64,000 nt of DNA from Agrypnia vestita. Taxonomy: Eukaryota > Arthropoda > Insecta > Trichoptera > Phryganeidae. The stretch covers positions 97,367-161,366 of the forward strand of contig JADDOH010002031.1 in the NCBI GenBank assembly GCA_016648135.1. The letters run 5' to 3'. The translations under genes and the position numbers were made by a program. This document shows positions 46,401 to 55,862 of the stretch, piece by piece; within the stretch, counting starts at the first letter, position 1; every line of letters starts with the position of its first letter. The notes under the pieces are model-generated. The model did no database searches. It was given only the letters and a program-made list of their open reading frames with translations, and was not told the origin of the DNA.

Positions 46401-49400
46401 TGTTGCGCAAGTTATTGAGTTTGTAAGAGAAAATTGGGGTTTGTCAACTCGCAAGTTCTTGCATGCGCATAGATGCGTAAGTTTAAGCCAGCTATGGGGA
46501 TTCTTAGATCAACTTTGTATCGAATTGTGAAACTAGACTTGAAACTTCACTATATAAGATCCAATTCGTTCAAGATTTGAAAACTGATTATTGGATTTCA
46601 GGAAAAAGATTTGTTGAGACAACGTATGAGGTGTTTGCCAAGTGAAACTAGATTTTGGTCTCCAACGAAGCCCATTTTATGTATTTTAATTGGTATGTTA
46701 ATAAGCAGCGTTAATGTGTAGGTACGGGGGTTAGGGATGGGTCGTCGACGAAACGAGACCGTCCACGTCCATCCATCGACGAGACGATCAACTAGTTGAA
46801 TTCGTCAACTAGTTGACGCGTCAACTTCGTTACGCGGACGTTCTATGTAAACATCGGAACGATGGTCAACTGTCTAAGGTTCGACGCGACGCTGCTCGAC
46901 GGCTCAACCGTTGGCTATTTTTATTAAGTTAATTTTTAAAATTTAAAGAAGTTATTAAACCTAAATTCAAGATTATATTACATATATAATAATTAATGTT
47001 GGACTCCTGAATAAAGACCATAATTAGGTATAGAAAATTTTATTCCCTACAAGTTTGTTTATCATTTATATGCTTAAGTTGAAAAGTAACGAAATAACAC
47101 AATAATTAAATTTTACCATCTCTTTCCAGGTAGATATAAGAAGCCGAGATCGATCGAATAAAATATTGATTTTAGAAAAATATCTAGCCGGCCTGTTAAT
47201 TAATCATAGTTCAATAAAAAATAAAATAATTAAACAGAATTGTTTTATTTTATACAGCGTAAAATTGAGAATTCACCGAAACGTCGCACGTGCACATCAC
47301 AAAAAATCAAGTAAAAAAATAATAGATAATAGCTTATTAAGCCTATCTCGCCCTACGCATGCATTCAAATTTCAAGTCTCTGTCATAGTCGTGTACACAG
47401 ATCTGCACTCTATGGTTGTGTACTTTAGAGTTGAAATGAAATTACCCGTCGAGCCGTCTATGGCGTCTACAAGTCGACAGCGAGAGATGTGAGAGAAATA
47501 AACGGAGACGTTTTGTCTTGCTCTCGCTCGTTGCTTTGCATTGCGTTGAATCTCGAATCGTCCACCGACCACGGCGTCCACCGTCCACCGTCTACGAATT
47601 CAACTAGTCCATGCGATAAACGTAAACCGTCGACGCGTCGATGCAACGTCAACGGTTGATTTCAACTAGTCCGTCCATTCAACGCTCATCCCTAACAGGG
47701 GTATCAAGTGGACTCAGTGAGAGACTTCTTGTCGAGGAACAATTTATTTACAAAACAATAAAAACAAATATATACACAGTGAATAGTACAGACTAACAAC
47801 AATATAAAATATAAGGTCACAGATAGCAGGCGCAAAGGTCTCTGAACTTTTTCTTAAAACTATCATTATCGCTAGGTGGGCCTCACGGAGCGGTGGAGGC
47901 TCGACGCGAGGAGGGCGGCGATGTCATGGGCGACGCAATTGGCGGTGGTGGCCTCACAGAACGGGTGCTATCTCATTAAGGATCGATACTTATTTCTTCC
48001 AAAATGCATGTGCAATTTTGTTACTGCTAATTTGGAAGAATATGTCAAGATGCTGAAGGGTTTTTCAAGCCGCCGCTATTCCAGCAATTCCTAGGATATG
48101 ATTAGTGGAATTAGATGCAGGCAGAAGATGAAGCAACCTGCCATACATCCAATGTTACTATACCAGTGGTAAAGGAAATGTTTCCTAATAAACTGACATT
48201 GTGTAGAGATGACGTCCCACGGTTTTTGACTTTTTATATTTTTTTTTTATGGGGTAATCTCATAAGTCGTCTTTCCTTGGATAAACTAGGTAAAATAACC
48301 CAACTTAAGGCAAATATTCATCAAGAGATGGGCAAAACTCTGTTTGCATGCATTTTCTCTCGTAGTGTTTCAAAACCTAGGTATCAGATTTTAGAAATGC
48401 GAGCAGCAGGATGGTGGACATTTAGAAAAAAATATTTTTACTGCAATTGTGCATTTTCAGTAAAATATCTTTACTTTTTTTTTGAAATTTCAAGTGTGCA
48501 AAAATTTATGGCCTACCTGTATTATTTTTCAATAATTTGTTAATAAAGCCTTGTATTCACTAGGGGACAAATTGTCCCTCAACAGCACGCGCGGCATAGA
48601 GTCTACGTGACGTTGCAACGTCGTGCACTGTTCCACGATGTCGCGCACAACATACGCGGCATTTCTACGTGCCGTGGCAACGTTGCCATGCGCACGGTAC
48701 CCGAGCGAGCTCACTGCAACATTACGCGGAGCGTCAGTACCACGTGGTATGTTTACAAGTGAATACGCATGCGCTGTATCTGTCAAGATGACAATGTGGG
48801 GAAACGAAATTGTTCTTGAACTCATCGAGCTGTATCGATCGAAGATCGCATAGAATGTCCGTCCTTCTTCCTCTTTGCAGTAAATAATTTTGCATTCTCC
48901 TCTTTTTTCTCCTCTTACGTTTCGATAAACTCATTAACATAAACAGATACGCAGCTGTTATCATAACCTTATAGGGCGACATTTCCGCGACGTGTGGAAA
49001 ACAATAATTATTTGCAAAAAGGACCTTGTTTTTAATAATATTCAATTTACTACAGTAAAACCTCGTTAATTTGAAATTGCGACCCAAAAAAACATTTCGA
49101 ATTGCGCGGAACCCCGTTTTCGCCAAATGAGATACCGCAGCTGTCATCATAACCTCATCATGTGACATTTCCGCGACATGATATGCGAGTCCCGGTGTGT
49201 ACATGTCAAATGACCGCGTCATTGTCCCCGAAACATGAGTGTAGATGTTGATGTGACATGCCGAGCGGAATGTTTCGCGATTTGTCCCCTAGTGAATACA
49301 TGGCTTAATTTATCAATAATTTGTCGTAGAGATACACATGTAAAATTGGAGAACTATTTTACACAATTCTATGATGATGAAGTAGCATGCTGGAGAACTT

Positions 49401-50029
49401 CTTTTATCAGTTGTCTGTATATTGCCAGCCGTATTTTGTCAAAATTTATTTTTATTATTGAAATTTTGTTGAAGGTGTTCGGGGCGTACTGTTCGTCCCG
49501 CTGGTACGAGCGCAACATGAAGGATGAGCGTGGTAACAGACAAACGTACTTTGGTACTGGCGAAACCTTCCTGTTTTCTCTGTACCCTGAGCGAGCCAAG
49601 TACCCCTGGGTAGGCTGCGCTGAGGGCTCAGACCGTGTGGGTCACGGGGCTGAACTTTTCATGGCTGCTGACTCCAAAATGATCACCATCGGTGGAGGGT
49701 ATGTCTAAATCAAATCGCTAAAAGTGAATAATTACGTGTTAGGAAAATTTTAAGTTAAGTTAAAATATTTTAATTTCAAAAAAATTAACTAAACATTTTT
49801 AGTTCACACAACAGAGTAGTTACTTGATATCTTAAATTTATTTACATGCATTATTTATATATTTATACTATATATTTTTTTTTTCAGTGGTGGACAAGCA
49901 ATATGGATGGACGAAAACATTAGATTTGGCAAAACTGATCATTGTCAGACCTTCAACAATCCACCGTTATGTCCCAGTGGGGACTTTGAGATTCGTGTTC
50001 TGGAAGTTTATGGATTTGCTGGGGCCTAA
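31365..50029 (+). CDS. sky: Skywalker / TBC1D24 orthologue, 3' eight exons (TBC end and TLDc)
   Basis: The joined exons 31365-31489, 33676-33819, 34364-34548, 35334-35502, 38456-38542, 45694-45852, 49475-49698 and 49888-50029 give one continuous frame to TAA. The first four encode the C-terminal part of a TBC domain (YADWEWWILSALPFPHLVRV, then HEGIKVLYRVALAI) and a linker. The last three encode a full TLDc domain ending GGGGGQAIWMDENIRFGKT and FNNPPLCPSGDFEIRVLEVY. This domain pair is diagnostic of TBC1D24. In flies Sky acts at synapses on endosomal sorting of synaptic vesicles as a Rab35 GAP; mammalian TBC1D24 is an epilepsy/deafness gene. The N-terminal TBC half is not in view: the first exon begins with two bases of a split codon, so an upstream exon exists. 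Confidence 0.93.
32180..32335 (+). repeat. Dispersed repeat with CTCTGTGAGAC word (copy 2)
   Basis: AAAAGACTTCC, ATAGCTTCATCTCTGTGAGAC and TTATAATTTAT match the copies at 31.2, 42.4 and 53.6 kb. It lies in the first sky intron seen. Confidence 0.6.
33048..33359. mobile_element. 312-bp Tigger/pogo-type MITE in a sky intron
   Basis: The ends CAGTGGTACCTCAGTAT and (reverse complement) CAGTTGTACCTCAGTATAC are flanked by TA on both sides. 'CAGTGGTACCTC' ends are typical of Tigger-like MITEs. No coding capacity. Confidence 0.85.
33676..33819 (+). CDS. sky: sky exon b: TBC domain core
   Basis: 48 whole codons between CTTCAG and GTATGA. It encodes RLYADWEWWILSALPFPHLV and RVMDCFFHEGIK. The 'YADW..W....LP....RV.D.F..EG.K' pattern is the conserved end of the TBC1D24 TBC domain. 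Confidence 0.92.
34109..34275 (+). mobile_element. SINE family B in a sky intron
   Basis: The head GCCCTCATAGTCCAGTGGGT contains the A box; the B box is GTTTCGACTCC (34162-34172). The body ATCTACGTGGTTTTCTC, GATGTGTTTTGCTAC and TAGGCTTGTTG matches the family B copy at 28.2-28.4 kb. It sits about 90 bases upstream of the 34364 exon. Confidence 0.85.
34364..34548 (+). CDS. sky: sky exon c: end of TBC domain
   Basis: It follows TTTTAG and ends with two bases of a codon before GTACTG. It encodes VLYRVALAIIMLFYK and later KFCRNMPVSPTKLLRTAFSI. 'LYRVALAI' is almost invariant in the family. Confidence 0.92.
35334..35502 (+). CDS. sky: sky exon d: linker with basic-serine motifs
   Basis: One base completes the split serine codon; the exon ends at a codon boundary before GTACAT. 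It encodes QYISRVFIKTEMVLKSRSV, then VRSRSTDNLPTSQSQVNIQ, then SHTLTIRE. The RSRSTD stretch is a plausible phosphorylation or 14-3-3-type site (inference). The final TIRE aligns with the 'VRE' just before the TLDc domain. Confidence 0.9.
36190..36360 (-). repeat. Decayed repeat end with CCTGATGATGGGA word
   Basis: The minus strand reads CCTGATGATGGGACGGACTT, TCTCC, then AT-rich sequence ending AATAAAAATG. It resembles the motif order of the hammerhead-like repeats, but the GAAAC half is missing, so the link is tentative. Confidence 0.3.
36545..36985. mobile_element. 441-bp foldback element (complete copy of the family)
   Basis: It begins GGGTATACCAGAGCTAGCAG and ends with the reverse complement of GGGATGTACCGGAGCTAGCAG. 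Terminal repeats are about 145 bases and highly similar. Half-element relatives occur at 20.7, 22.6, 29.7 and 40.1 kb. No coding capacity and no certain target duplication, so the superfamily is unassigned. Confidence 0.85.
36990..38450. other. Intronic AT-rich sequence
   Basis: Part of the 2,953-base sky intron before the cassette exon. Frames at 37273-37491 and 37682-37867 lack known domains. Confidence 0.5.
38456..38542 (+). CDS. sky: sky exon e: 29-codon cassette exon at the linker/TLDc border
   Basis: The exon lies between CTGGCAG and a consensus donor GTAAGT, and both neighbours meet it at codon boundaries, so it can be included or skipped without frame change. It encodes GAHSPGPRGLAQGVFPIHSI and NSQILDQEE. 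Skipping would give TIRE-LFTLWSWLP, which aligns gap-free with human VRE-MRDIWSWVP. The exon is flanked by long introns (2,953 and 7,151 bases). Confidence 0.75.
38543..40080. other. Intronic sequence, nothing recognised
   Basis: First part of the 7,151-base sky intron. A TTGTCCGAAAAGTCTTTTT word near 39287 resembles a mariner terminal repeat, but no partner was found. Confidence 0.4.
40085..40240 (+). repeat. Foldback-family fragment, left half, in sky intron
   Basis: GGATGTAACAGAACTAGTCC, GTTCGAGCAACAATG and TATCAATAGTTA match the left end of the 22.6- and 36.5-kb copies. Confidence 0.6.
40327..40377. other. Perfect 23-bp hairpin with 5-nt loop in sky intron
   Basis: The left arm AAATTGATACTAGATTATTA (40327 onward, through 40349) and the right arm (40355-40377) are exact reverse complements around ATAAA. 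No mismatch is visible, unusual for a neutral intronic sequence; it may be a young foldback or a replication-slippage product. Confidence 0.85.
41160..41460 (+). pseudogene. Unidentified coding-like remnant in sky intron
   Basis: A frame reading ALTTVGNGVKTIRKKKQHLI, EKTYIETPCKQMLSMRFNDM and KTPSKW is interrupted by stops, then KKVNKGKRVYNQFDTPLEIF and a stop. The composition looks protein-coding (lysine-rich, few stops), but no family is recognised. A decayed transposon ORF or retrocopy is likely. Confidence 0.3.
42407..42565 (+). repeat. Dispersed repeat with GTCTCTGTGAGAC word (copy 3)
   Basis: GGAATTGGCGAACGTTACAT, GTGATCACTTAAGCC, AAGACTTCCATAT and GTCTCTGTGAGACATCTAT correspond to the 31.1-kb copy. 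Confidence 0.65.
42600..44600. other. Intronic AT-rich sequence
   Basis: A frame at 42544-42732 is proline/arginine-rich but matches nothing I know. The rest is AT-rich without features. Confidence 0.4.
44607..45513. mobile_element. 907-bp TTAA-flanked element (Kolobok- or piggyBac-like, non-autonomous)
   Basis: The ends are GGGGGGGTAAGGTT and (reverse complement) AGGGGGGGTAAGGTT, each bordered by TTAA (44603-44606 and 45514-45517). Purine-rich ends with a TTAA duplication fit Kolobok best. Internal text such as GCAGTAGTTTTGAAGATATG is of a type widespread in arthropod repeats. No transposase is visible. It ends 180 bases before the first TLDc exon. Confidence 0.8.
45694..45852 (+). CDS. sky: sky exon f: start of TLDc domain
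   Basis: 53 whole codons between GATGTAG and GTATGT. It encodes LFTLWSWLPVRITMYQPVLL and YVRVEQHEPTLLMIKT: the 'W.W.P.R......LL....HG.SL..FY' and 'GHEPT.L.IK' hallmarks of TLDc. Confidence 0.93.
46190..48540 (+). pseudogene. Broken Tc1/mariner-like transposase, split by later insertions
   Basis: 5' piece (46300-46723): segments such as NVAQVIEFVRENWGLSTRKF, LRSTLYRIVKLDLKL and NEAHFMYFNWYVNKQ, frameshifted and with stops. 3' piece (about 48020-48500): DEATCHTSNVTIPVVKEMFP and then IFFLWGNLISRLSLDKLGKI. These match, in order, the HTH/linker, 'DEAHF.LNGYVNKQN', 'QQDGATCHT' and 'D.FLWGY.K..VY' blocks of an arthropod transposase family. The catalytic positions are changed (D to N before EAHF, QDGA to EDEA), so it is dead. 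A hAT element and a further unexplained stretch (about 47703-47960) interrupt it. Confidence 0.75.
46732..47694. mobile_element. 963-bp hAT-type element inserted in the transposase relic
   Basis: The ends TAGGGATGGG and (reverse complement) TAGGGATGAG are flanked by octamers ACGGGGGT (46724-46731) and ACAGGGGT (47695-47702), one mismatch. Subterminal copies of TCAACTAGT occur near both ends, the arrangement hAT transposases bind. The 108-codon frame inside (47166-47492) matches no transposase, so the element is probably non-autonomous. Confidence 0.85.
48547..49305 (+). mobile_element. 759-bp Harbinger-type MITE, copy 1 (sky intron)
   Basis: Terminal repeats of about 26 bases (AGCCTTGTATTCACTAGGGG and, at the right end reverse complemented, AGCCATGTATTCACTAGGGG) are flanked by TAA (48544-48546 and 49306-49308). 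A 3-bp TWA duplication is the PIF/Harbinger hallmark. Internally it contains CAGTAAAACCTCGTTAATT, a pogo-like terminal word at about 49055. It ends 169 bases before a TLDc exon. Long minus-strand frames across it are not conserved as protein. Confidence 0.88.
48788..48853 (+). pseudogene. Short MADF-like N-terminal ORF inside Harbinger MITE copy 1
   Basis: 22 codons including stop: MTMWGNEIVLELIELYRSKI-A. 'E....LIELYR..' is how MADF (Myb/SANT-like in Adf-1) domains begin, and Harbinger elements carry a second gene for such a DNA-binding protein. The stop TAG lies about where MADF has its conserved tryptophan. The same frame with the same stop is present in copy 2. Confidence 0.45.
49475..49698 (+). 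CDS. sky: sky exon g: TLDc core
   Basis: It follows TTGAAG and leaves two bases before GTATGT. It encodes VFGAYCSSRWYERN, TYFGTGETFLFSLYPE, AKYPWVGCAEGSD and ELFMAADSKMITIGG. 'FGAY.S..W..R.....FGTGE.FLF.L' is the TLDc signature. The region between 'YPWVG' and 'FMAA' is much shorter than in human TBC1D24. Confidence 0.95.
49888..50029 (+). CDS. sky: sky exon h: TLDc C-terminus and stop
   Basis: The first base completes the glycine run (five glycines, as in human), then QAIWMDENIRFGKTDHCQTF, PPLCPSGDFEIRVLEVYGF and AGA-stop (TAA 50027-50029). The preceding intron is only 189 bases with a T-rich tract before CAG. Confidence 0.95.
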
Positions 50030-50086
50030 GTCTATCCGTAAACAGACATGTTCTATTGCTCTCCTTTACGCGTTGTTTTAGAATCA

Positions 50087-50092
50087 AATAAA
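50087..50092 (+). terminator. sky: Candidate sky poly(A) signal AATAAA
   Basis: The hexamer lies 58 bases after the stop codon and is the first after it. A short 3' UTR ending near 50110 is possible; neuronal genes often also use distal sites, which cannot be told here. Confidence 0.5.
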
Positions 50093-50453
50093 GTATTATC
50101 ATTTATCTACGTAACATAGTGATTTATACAAGACTTTGTGTAGTTCTAATCAAGTTTATGGATGTGTTATATTTATTTTTAAGAGTTAGAAGGCCTTATA
50201 ACGAATATGTGAAAACATATGCCATATGTCTGATTAATTAATTTCATAAGCTCAAAAATGAATTGCTACATTTTCCTTTCTGAACAAATTAGGTTACGAT
50301 ATTGGTTTTGCCTGCTGCCAGTTGTGCTTTGGGCATGTGTCAATACTGAACTTCTTTATATTCAATATTTTACCTGAAAAATAGTTATATATAAAAATAT
50401 ATTTTTTAATGTTCTAAGTAAAAAATGAATGAAATGGCATCTTGAACAGTATA

Positions 50454-51674
50454 CAATAGAACCTCGTTAATACAAACTTAAAGGGTCTGATGAAAAGAAA
50501 ATTCAAATTATGTAAAACCCTGCAAAAAATATAAAATTTTGGAAAAAAAGATAGCATGTTCACGAGAAAATGGTAGATGGTGTACTCTATGTATATGTCA
50601 CATCAAAATATTTTCAAAGTAAGCTATGAAATATGCTATGAAACTAGGACATCCTTGCTGGTCTCTTCTAACGAGGCACGAGCCCCCCACTACCGTACCA
50701 CAATGAGGTGATAATTGATGATTTAAAATATCACTTAATTTTTTCTGGCGATAACTTATAAACAATTTCTTTTAAAAATGCTTAATTTATCTAAGATATC
50801 AACATTAGCTCAAATGATTTCATTAATCATAAAATTAAAAATTACCAAAGCACTAGCGTATTGAATCCGGTAGATGTAGATTTTTTAATTTTTTTTTTTT
50901 GATTTATACAAAGTTTTTAATGAATTAAAATATTAATTTTTAATTTATTTTGGGATGAAAATAATAAAGTTTGCTCCTCTCCTTTGCAAGCCATTTGTAA
51001 CAAAATATGCTTCCATTACTTCCAAGCTTCTTTCTCCATTGGGAACGATAAGAATTTTCATCCCTTATTTTGAAAAAGCGTCTCCCAAATGTTCGAGTAT
51101 CGATTCACGAGAAACTATTGTGTCGTTTTCTGTGGCAATGAAGGGTTGAGGTACATCCCTTTATCAAATTGTTAGTAAACCTTTCGTGAGTCTTCAAAGA
51201 TTCTACAACATTGCATTCTGTTAAATTACTAAATTATGATCTCTATGATGATATGATCATTTCCATTTCTGTAAGAATTTGGGGTTGAGGATTCGTTGAA
51301 TTGTGTAAAAACAACACATTCACTATTTACCATTGTCTACCGCAAACTGTTACACATGCTAGTATATATGTACCGTATACTATTGAAATGCAAATTCCCG
51401 GAATGAAATATATAAATATTACATGTTGATATAGTTTTTCACGTGTAAATTTTTTCAATCCAAATTTAGACTGCTCTTCGAATTATGTAACATAAAAATG
51501 TATTGATTTATAATGCGAGCGGTTCAAAATTATTTTAATTACAAATTAATAAGGTTTTCGAATTGACAAACTTATTAAGTTATGGTATTAATAATTTTGA
51601 TTGTTAAAAATTTGAATCAATTAAAATTATGCCAAATTTTGAATGAAATAGTTTGAATCAGTGGGATTCTATTG
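50454..51674 (-). mobile_element. Tigger/pogo relic, 1.2 kb, TA duplication
   Basis: The ends CAATAGAACCTCGTTAATAC and (reverse complement) CAATAGAATCCCACTGATTC are flanked by TA. On the minus strand near 51110-50960 a frame reads ERSLEVMEAYFVTNGLQRRG, similar in style to the C-terminal tail of Tigger/jerky-type transposases. The rest has decayed, with several stops. Confidence 0.6.
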
Positions 51675-51679
51675 TATAT

Positions 51680-53200
51680 GTATATTGTGATGCAAAAACC
51701 TGCTGCGGAGCTGTACGCAGTTGCACAAAGTACTCTTTTATTCATAAAGTTTTAATGTAGAGTTATAAAATATAAAAATATTCTCTTGATGTTATTTTTT
51801 ATAATACAAAAAGGTATGTTATTTGAAGAAATGCCGAGATTCACAGAAAATCTAATATTTCATACTCTGATTTGATAATTAGTTTATTATGATTTTAAAT
51901 TATGACTATCATGACTACTGCCACTGAGCATTGAAATTCTTTTTTTTGTCATGTCAATCCAGTGTTTAGACTTTTTGATAAATAATTTTTTCAGCTATAT
52001 TTATATTAGTTTAGGAAAAAGGCATAAAATATGGTTGCCAAAGTTAATTACTATTTGTGGAAAATTTAATGAAATGTTCCTGGATGGATCTGAGGATTCC
52101 AAATATTCTTCAATTTATTATCTTACTTTTCCAAATGTCAAGAGAGTGTACTACACCAGTTGTCACTAGTTAGTGACATTCAGCCTTATAATGCTGCAGT
52201 TTCACAGCAAGTTGTGATGGTTTTTCTAAAGTAATTTTTGCATCACTGAAGTATATTACTGTGTAAAATTGTGATTCACAATGATTTAAATTGAAATTAT
52301 TATTGTATTGCAGTTTCAAAATCTAAGAATTACAACTGTTCAATGAATTTTTTTATTGGTGTTAATTATCATCGGTTATTTATGATGGCATGAAAGGTAT
52401 TCATTTATTTTATTTAATGTGCCATTTAACAGGCATGTAATTTTTTTCTTCTCAGTTATATTGCAGGGTTGCATTGTTGACAAATGACAAAAGTGATGTT
52501 AACCAGGTATTGCCGAAGAGTATGTTTCAGTGACTATTTATAATGACACATCTGCACTGCATTGCTGCAATTGCCAAGTCTTTCCGATATATTTAATTGT
52601 CAATTGATAACATATGATATTCCTCGAACATGTTAGTGTTGCTTTTTCTGTTTCTGTTTACCTTGGAGTCAAATGTTTGTTCAGGATACCTGTCATTTCT
52701 TTTCCTTTATAAATATTGAAAAATAAATTATTCAATAAATAAAATGAATGCTGTTTAGATACGTACATTGAGATAATTAAATTATGATAAATGAAACATT
52801 TCTTGAATATCTTTTCTGTCAATTTTATAATTACATACATACTTATGAATATTTTTAACATTTTCATAGTATTTTATACATTTTTATTTACTTGCAATTT
52901 TGCAAAAGCATTAAAAGCAAAATAATATTTTCAAATTTTAATTCTCAATTCAACACAAATTAAAATTCACTATTGACTTTGAATATGAGACAAGTTGCAG
53001 TAGTTAAAATTTAGAGTCATTTTGTGTAACACTTTTTATATACACAACTAATTCTTATTTTACACAGATTTGTTTTATATGATTTTCAAAAAATACAGTT
53101 CTGAAAAAAAGTATCTTTTTACACAGCAATTAATTTTACAATTATCTTCTTAATTTGAAATAATATGGTTCCAATTGGCTTGTTTATAAACCTTGGTTTG
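51680..53200. other. AT-rich sequence downstream of sky
   Basis: No gene recognised. A 7-bp hairpin GTCACTA-GT-TAGTGAC lies at 52162-52177. It could be extended 3' UTR or intergenic DNA. Confidence 0.4.
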
Positions 53201-53206
53201 AATACA

Positions 53207-53285
53207 GAACTGAAAATACTTACCATTATGCCGTTTCTCCGCGGAGGTAGGCAGAGAGGAGGAGAGCCACACTTTTGTCCTGACA
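53207..53285 (+). repeat. Dispersed repeat with TTTCTCCGCGGAGGTAGG core (copy 2)
   Basis: It matches 15045-15120, including GAACTGA, the 19-base core, GAGAGCCACA and CCTGACACAACT. Confidence 0.6.
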
Positions 53286-53599
53286 CAACTTTCTCCTCAT
53301 CCACATTCATACATCTTCGCTTGCAAACTCGATGATTGTTAAGGCTGGACTGAATTCTCTAGATATATAAAAATTACATGTAAAATTTAAAAAAAAAAAC
53401 TAAAATTAAAAAAACCCTTGGTGCGGTGGTTGTCAGTGGACATTTAACCTTAAATTTTGAAAAAAATTCTTGCTGATTAGGTTAACTTGTATTTAACCAA
53501 GTACATACAATTTTTCACAGATATATTATTATCTTTAAACAAAATATGTATGATAATTTTCATATAATTTGTTTAAAAATAAATATTGTTTAAACAATA

Positions 53600-53695
53600 T
53601 TTTTATATAAAAAAACTTCCATACAGCTTTCCCATGTAACAGCTTCGTCTCCGTGGGACTTCTGTAATTTATCTTAATTAATAAATATTGTTTGT
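53600..53695 (+). repeat. Dispersed repeat with GTCTCCGTGGGAC word (copy 4)
   Basis: AAACTTCCATACA, TTCCCATGTAACAGCTTCG, TCTCCGTGGGACTTCTGTAA and TTTATCTTAATTA correspond to the 31.2-kb copy. Confidence 0.6.
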
Positions 53696-53699
53696 TTCA

Positions 53700-55860
53700 A
53701 TTTTTTTATTTCTGGAACTATTATTCTCTTTAAATACGGCATACTTATTTACATTTTCTTACTTACAGTTTTTTCGGGAACCAATATCTGCTATAAATTG
53801 AGAATTAGATGTACCATTGTAAAATATTATTTGGTGCAAGTAATTTGAGTTTCTGAGATTTTCATAAAAAAATTTATGCTCAGTAAAAACAAAAATTCTT
53901 AACGAAATGGAAATATATTTATATAATTATTGATAAAAAATATTTTTCATTTCAAATTATTTCAATTCTATCAAAAAGCTTGCCTGTGAAACGCAGAAGC
54001 CGAAGTCTTTAGCGTTAATTTGCTTTGAATGTTTTAGTATTTCAGTATATGGATGACGGTTCCCACAGAAATAAAAGCATAAATATGTCAATTACACTAT
54101 TTTCATTTATCACATTGTTTAAAAATGAAATTTTCTCCAAATGTCTTTTGTGACTGAAAAGTAACACAATATCCCGGTCATTATCTTGTGGAAATAAAAA
54201 TATTTATATACGTAATTTTTTATGTTTTTTAATGGCCTTTTATTATTTTTTACATGGATATATATGTGGACAACATAGATTTATGAAAGAGAATTTATAC
54301 AAGAAGGAATTTTGTTTGCTTAACACAGCCAAAATGTCTGATTGTAGGAAAAATGTGAATGCGTAATGGTTAAGAATTAGTATTATGTATGTTTCTACAT
54401 TGTCTGAATGCGTTTACAATTAATACTTGTTTAATGTTACCATAATGGTTTTTGAAATTGGATTGAATGTTACATCTTGTAGTCCTAAATACATATATCA
54501 TCCTTTAGTGGTCTAATTTGATTAAGAACACATATTTGGAGATTACGAGATCAAGTACATATCGAAGAGAAACGGTGGATAAATTTGGATTTGGCTGTAT
54601 ATTAATTTATATCGGATATAAGAAATAATTACGTGAATTAATGTTACCTTGTAGCATGTGCGTAGGTGATAAGTCCTTTACAATTTAACTGTGAATTTGA
54701 CTATATTAATATTAAATAGATTTTCATTCCTGAAAGTGTTATTTATAAGTGGTTGAAGATTCATTCGCTCCAGTGCAGTGTATTAATTATGCTTAATGAT
54801 ATTCTCAGTATCTTCTCAATGTTATTATAAACATCAGATCGACGATGTAAGAGAGTATTTGTAAGGAAAACCTAATTCTCTAATAGGTATATATAATATA
54901 TATTTAAATGTTCCTTTCTAAAACAGTTTTTCACCGTATGTACTAAAATTTTATGTTATATTTATGTAATTGTTATTTTTATTGTTGAAATTATATTGTT
55001 TTTGTGTAAATATTATATATTTACACGTTATCAAATGTGTTGGCTTTTGGAAATGACTAGCGTATTGTAAAGAACTGTGTTAAGCCATTTCAGTGGGCTC
55101 ACGAAGAAAATGATAGATTGTAGCGTAGTAAGTTACCTTAGTTGTTTTGTTATTATTTACGAGTTAATTTACAGTGTACAGTCTAGTCTTTATTCACGTT
55201 TTGTTATACATATAAATGTAATTCATTTGCGCTGAAGAGTCTTTGCAGTAGTAATTACGACGACAGCTTGTTTTTGCCGAACAATCTTTCCGTCATTACT
55301 TCCATTATTACTTACAAGTCTTGGGTTTACTTGAAAAGTTATTACAGAAATATAAGTGTTGTGTCAAATGTTATATATTTGGATGTAAGCCGTACAAATA
55401 GTTTCCTTGTATCCAGTAAGCTTTGCATGTCAATGTTTCATTAGCTGGAAATCATACTTTCAAGCAAATAATTATTTATTCATTCATGTTTTGACATTAT
55501 TTCTAAACGATATTATATTTATAATAATATTTATCATTCTTCTGTGTTGTTATATAAACTGTTACATTCGAGTAGCGTTATTGTTCACACTGCATAGAAC
55601 TTGGCAACTGATGTCTTGGGCTAAACATTTATAATTTATATGATGTAAATGTTCAGATGTTGCTTTATATTGTGTAGAAAATATATAACTGCCTTATTAA
55701 CAAATGTTTTTTATTTCGTAATTGTTTACTGTCCTTTTCCCGATCTCTTCACCAATCTCTCAATATTATCACAAATGTGTAATTTCTTATTGACTTGTAA
55801 GGTTCTTCATAAAAAAATTTATTGGTACCTTGAATTTTGAATAGATAGGATTTTAATTTG
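53700..55860. other. AT-rich sequence, possible distal 3' UTR of sky
   Basis: No transposon or gene is recognised across more than 2 kb, unlike most of the window. It contains a Pumilio-type word TGTAAATA at 55005-55012 inside a perfect 9-bp hairpin (55004-55026). Frames at 55407-55634 and 55649-55840 are hydrophobic but show no known domain. Confidence 0.3.
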
Positions 55861-55862
55861 TA

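Noticed and set aside
47166..47492. Gene for a 108-residue protein inside the hAT element
   Set aside because: No hAT transposase motif (zinc finger BED or C-terminal dimerisation domain) is visible, and the frame is AT-rich at its start and GC-rich near the subterminal repeats.
48734..49222. 162-codon minus-strand frame in Harbinger MITE copy 1
   Set aside because: The corresponding frame in copy 2 is broken into pieces (59649-59987 and 60077-60343), and it reads across terminal and non-coding element parts, so it is not a conserved protein.
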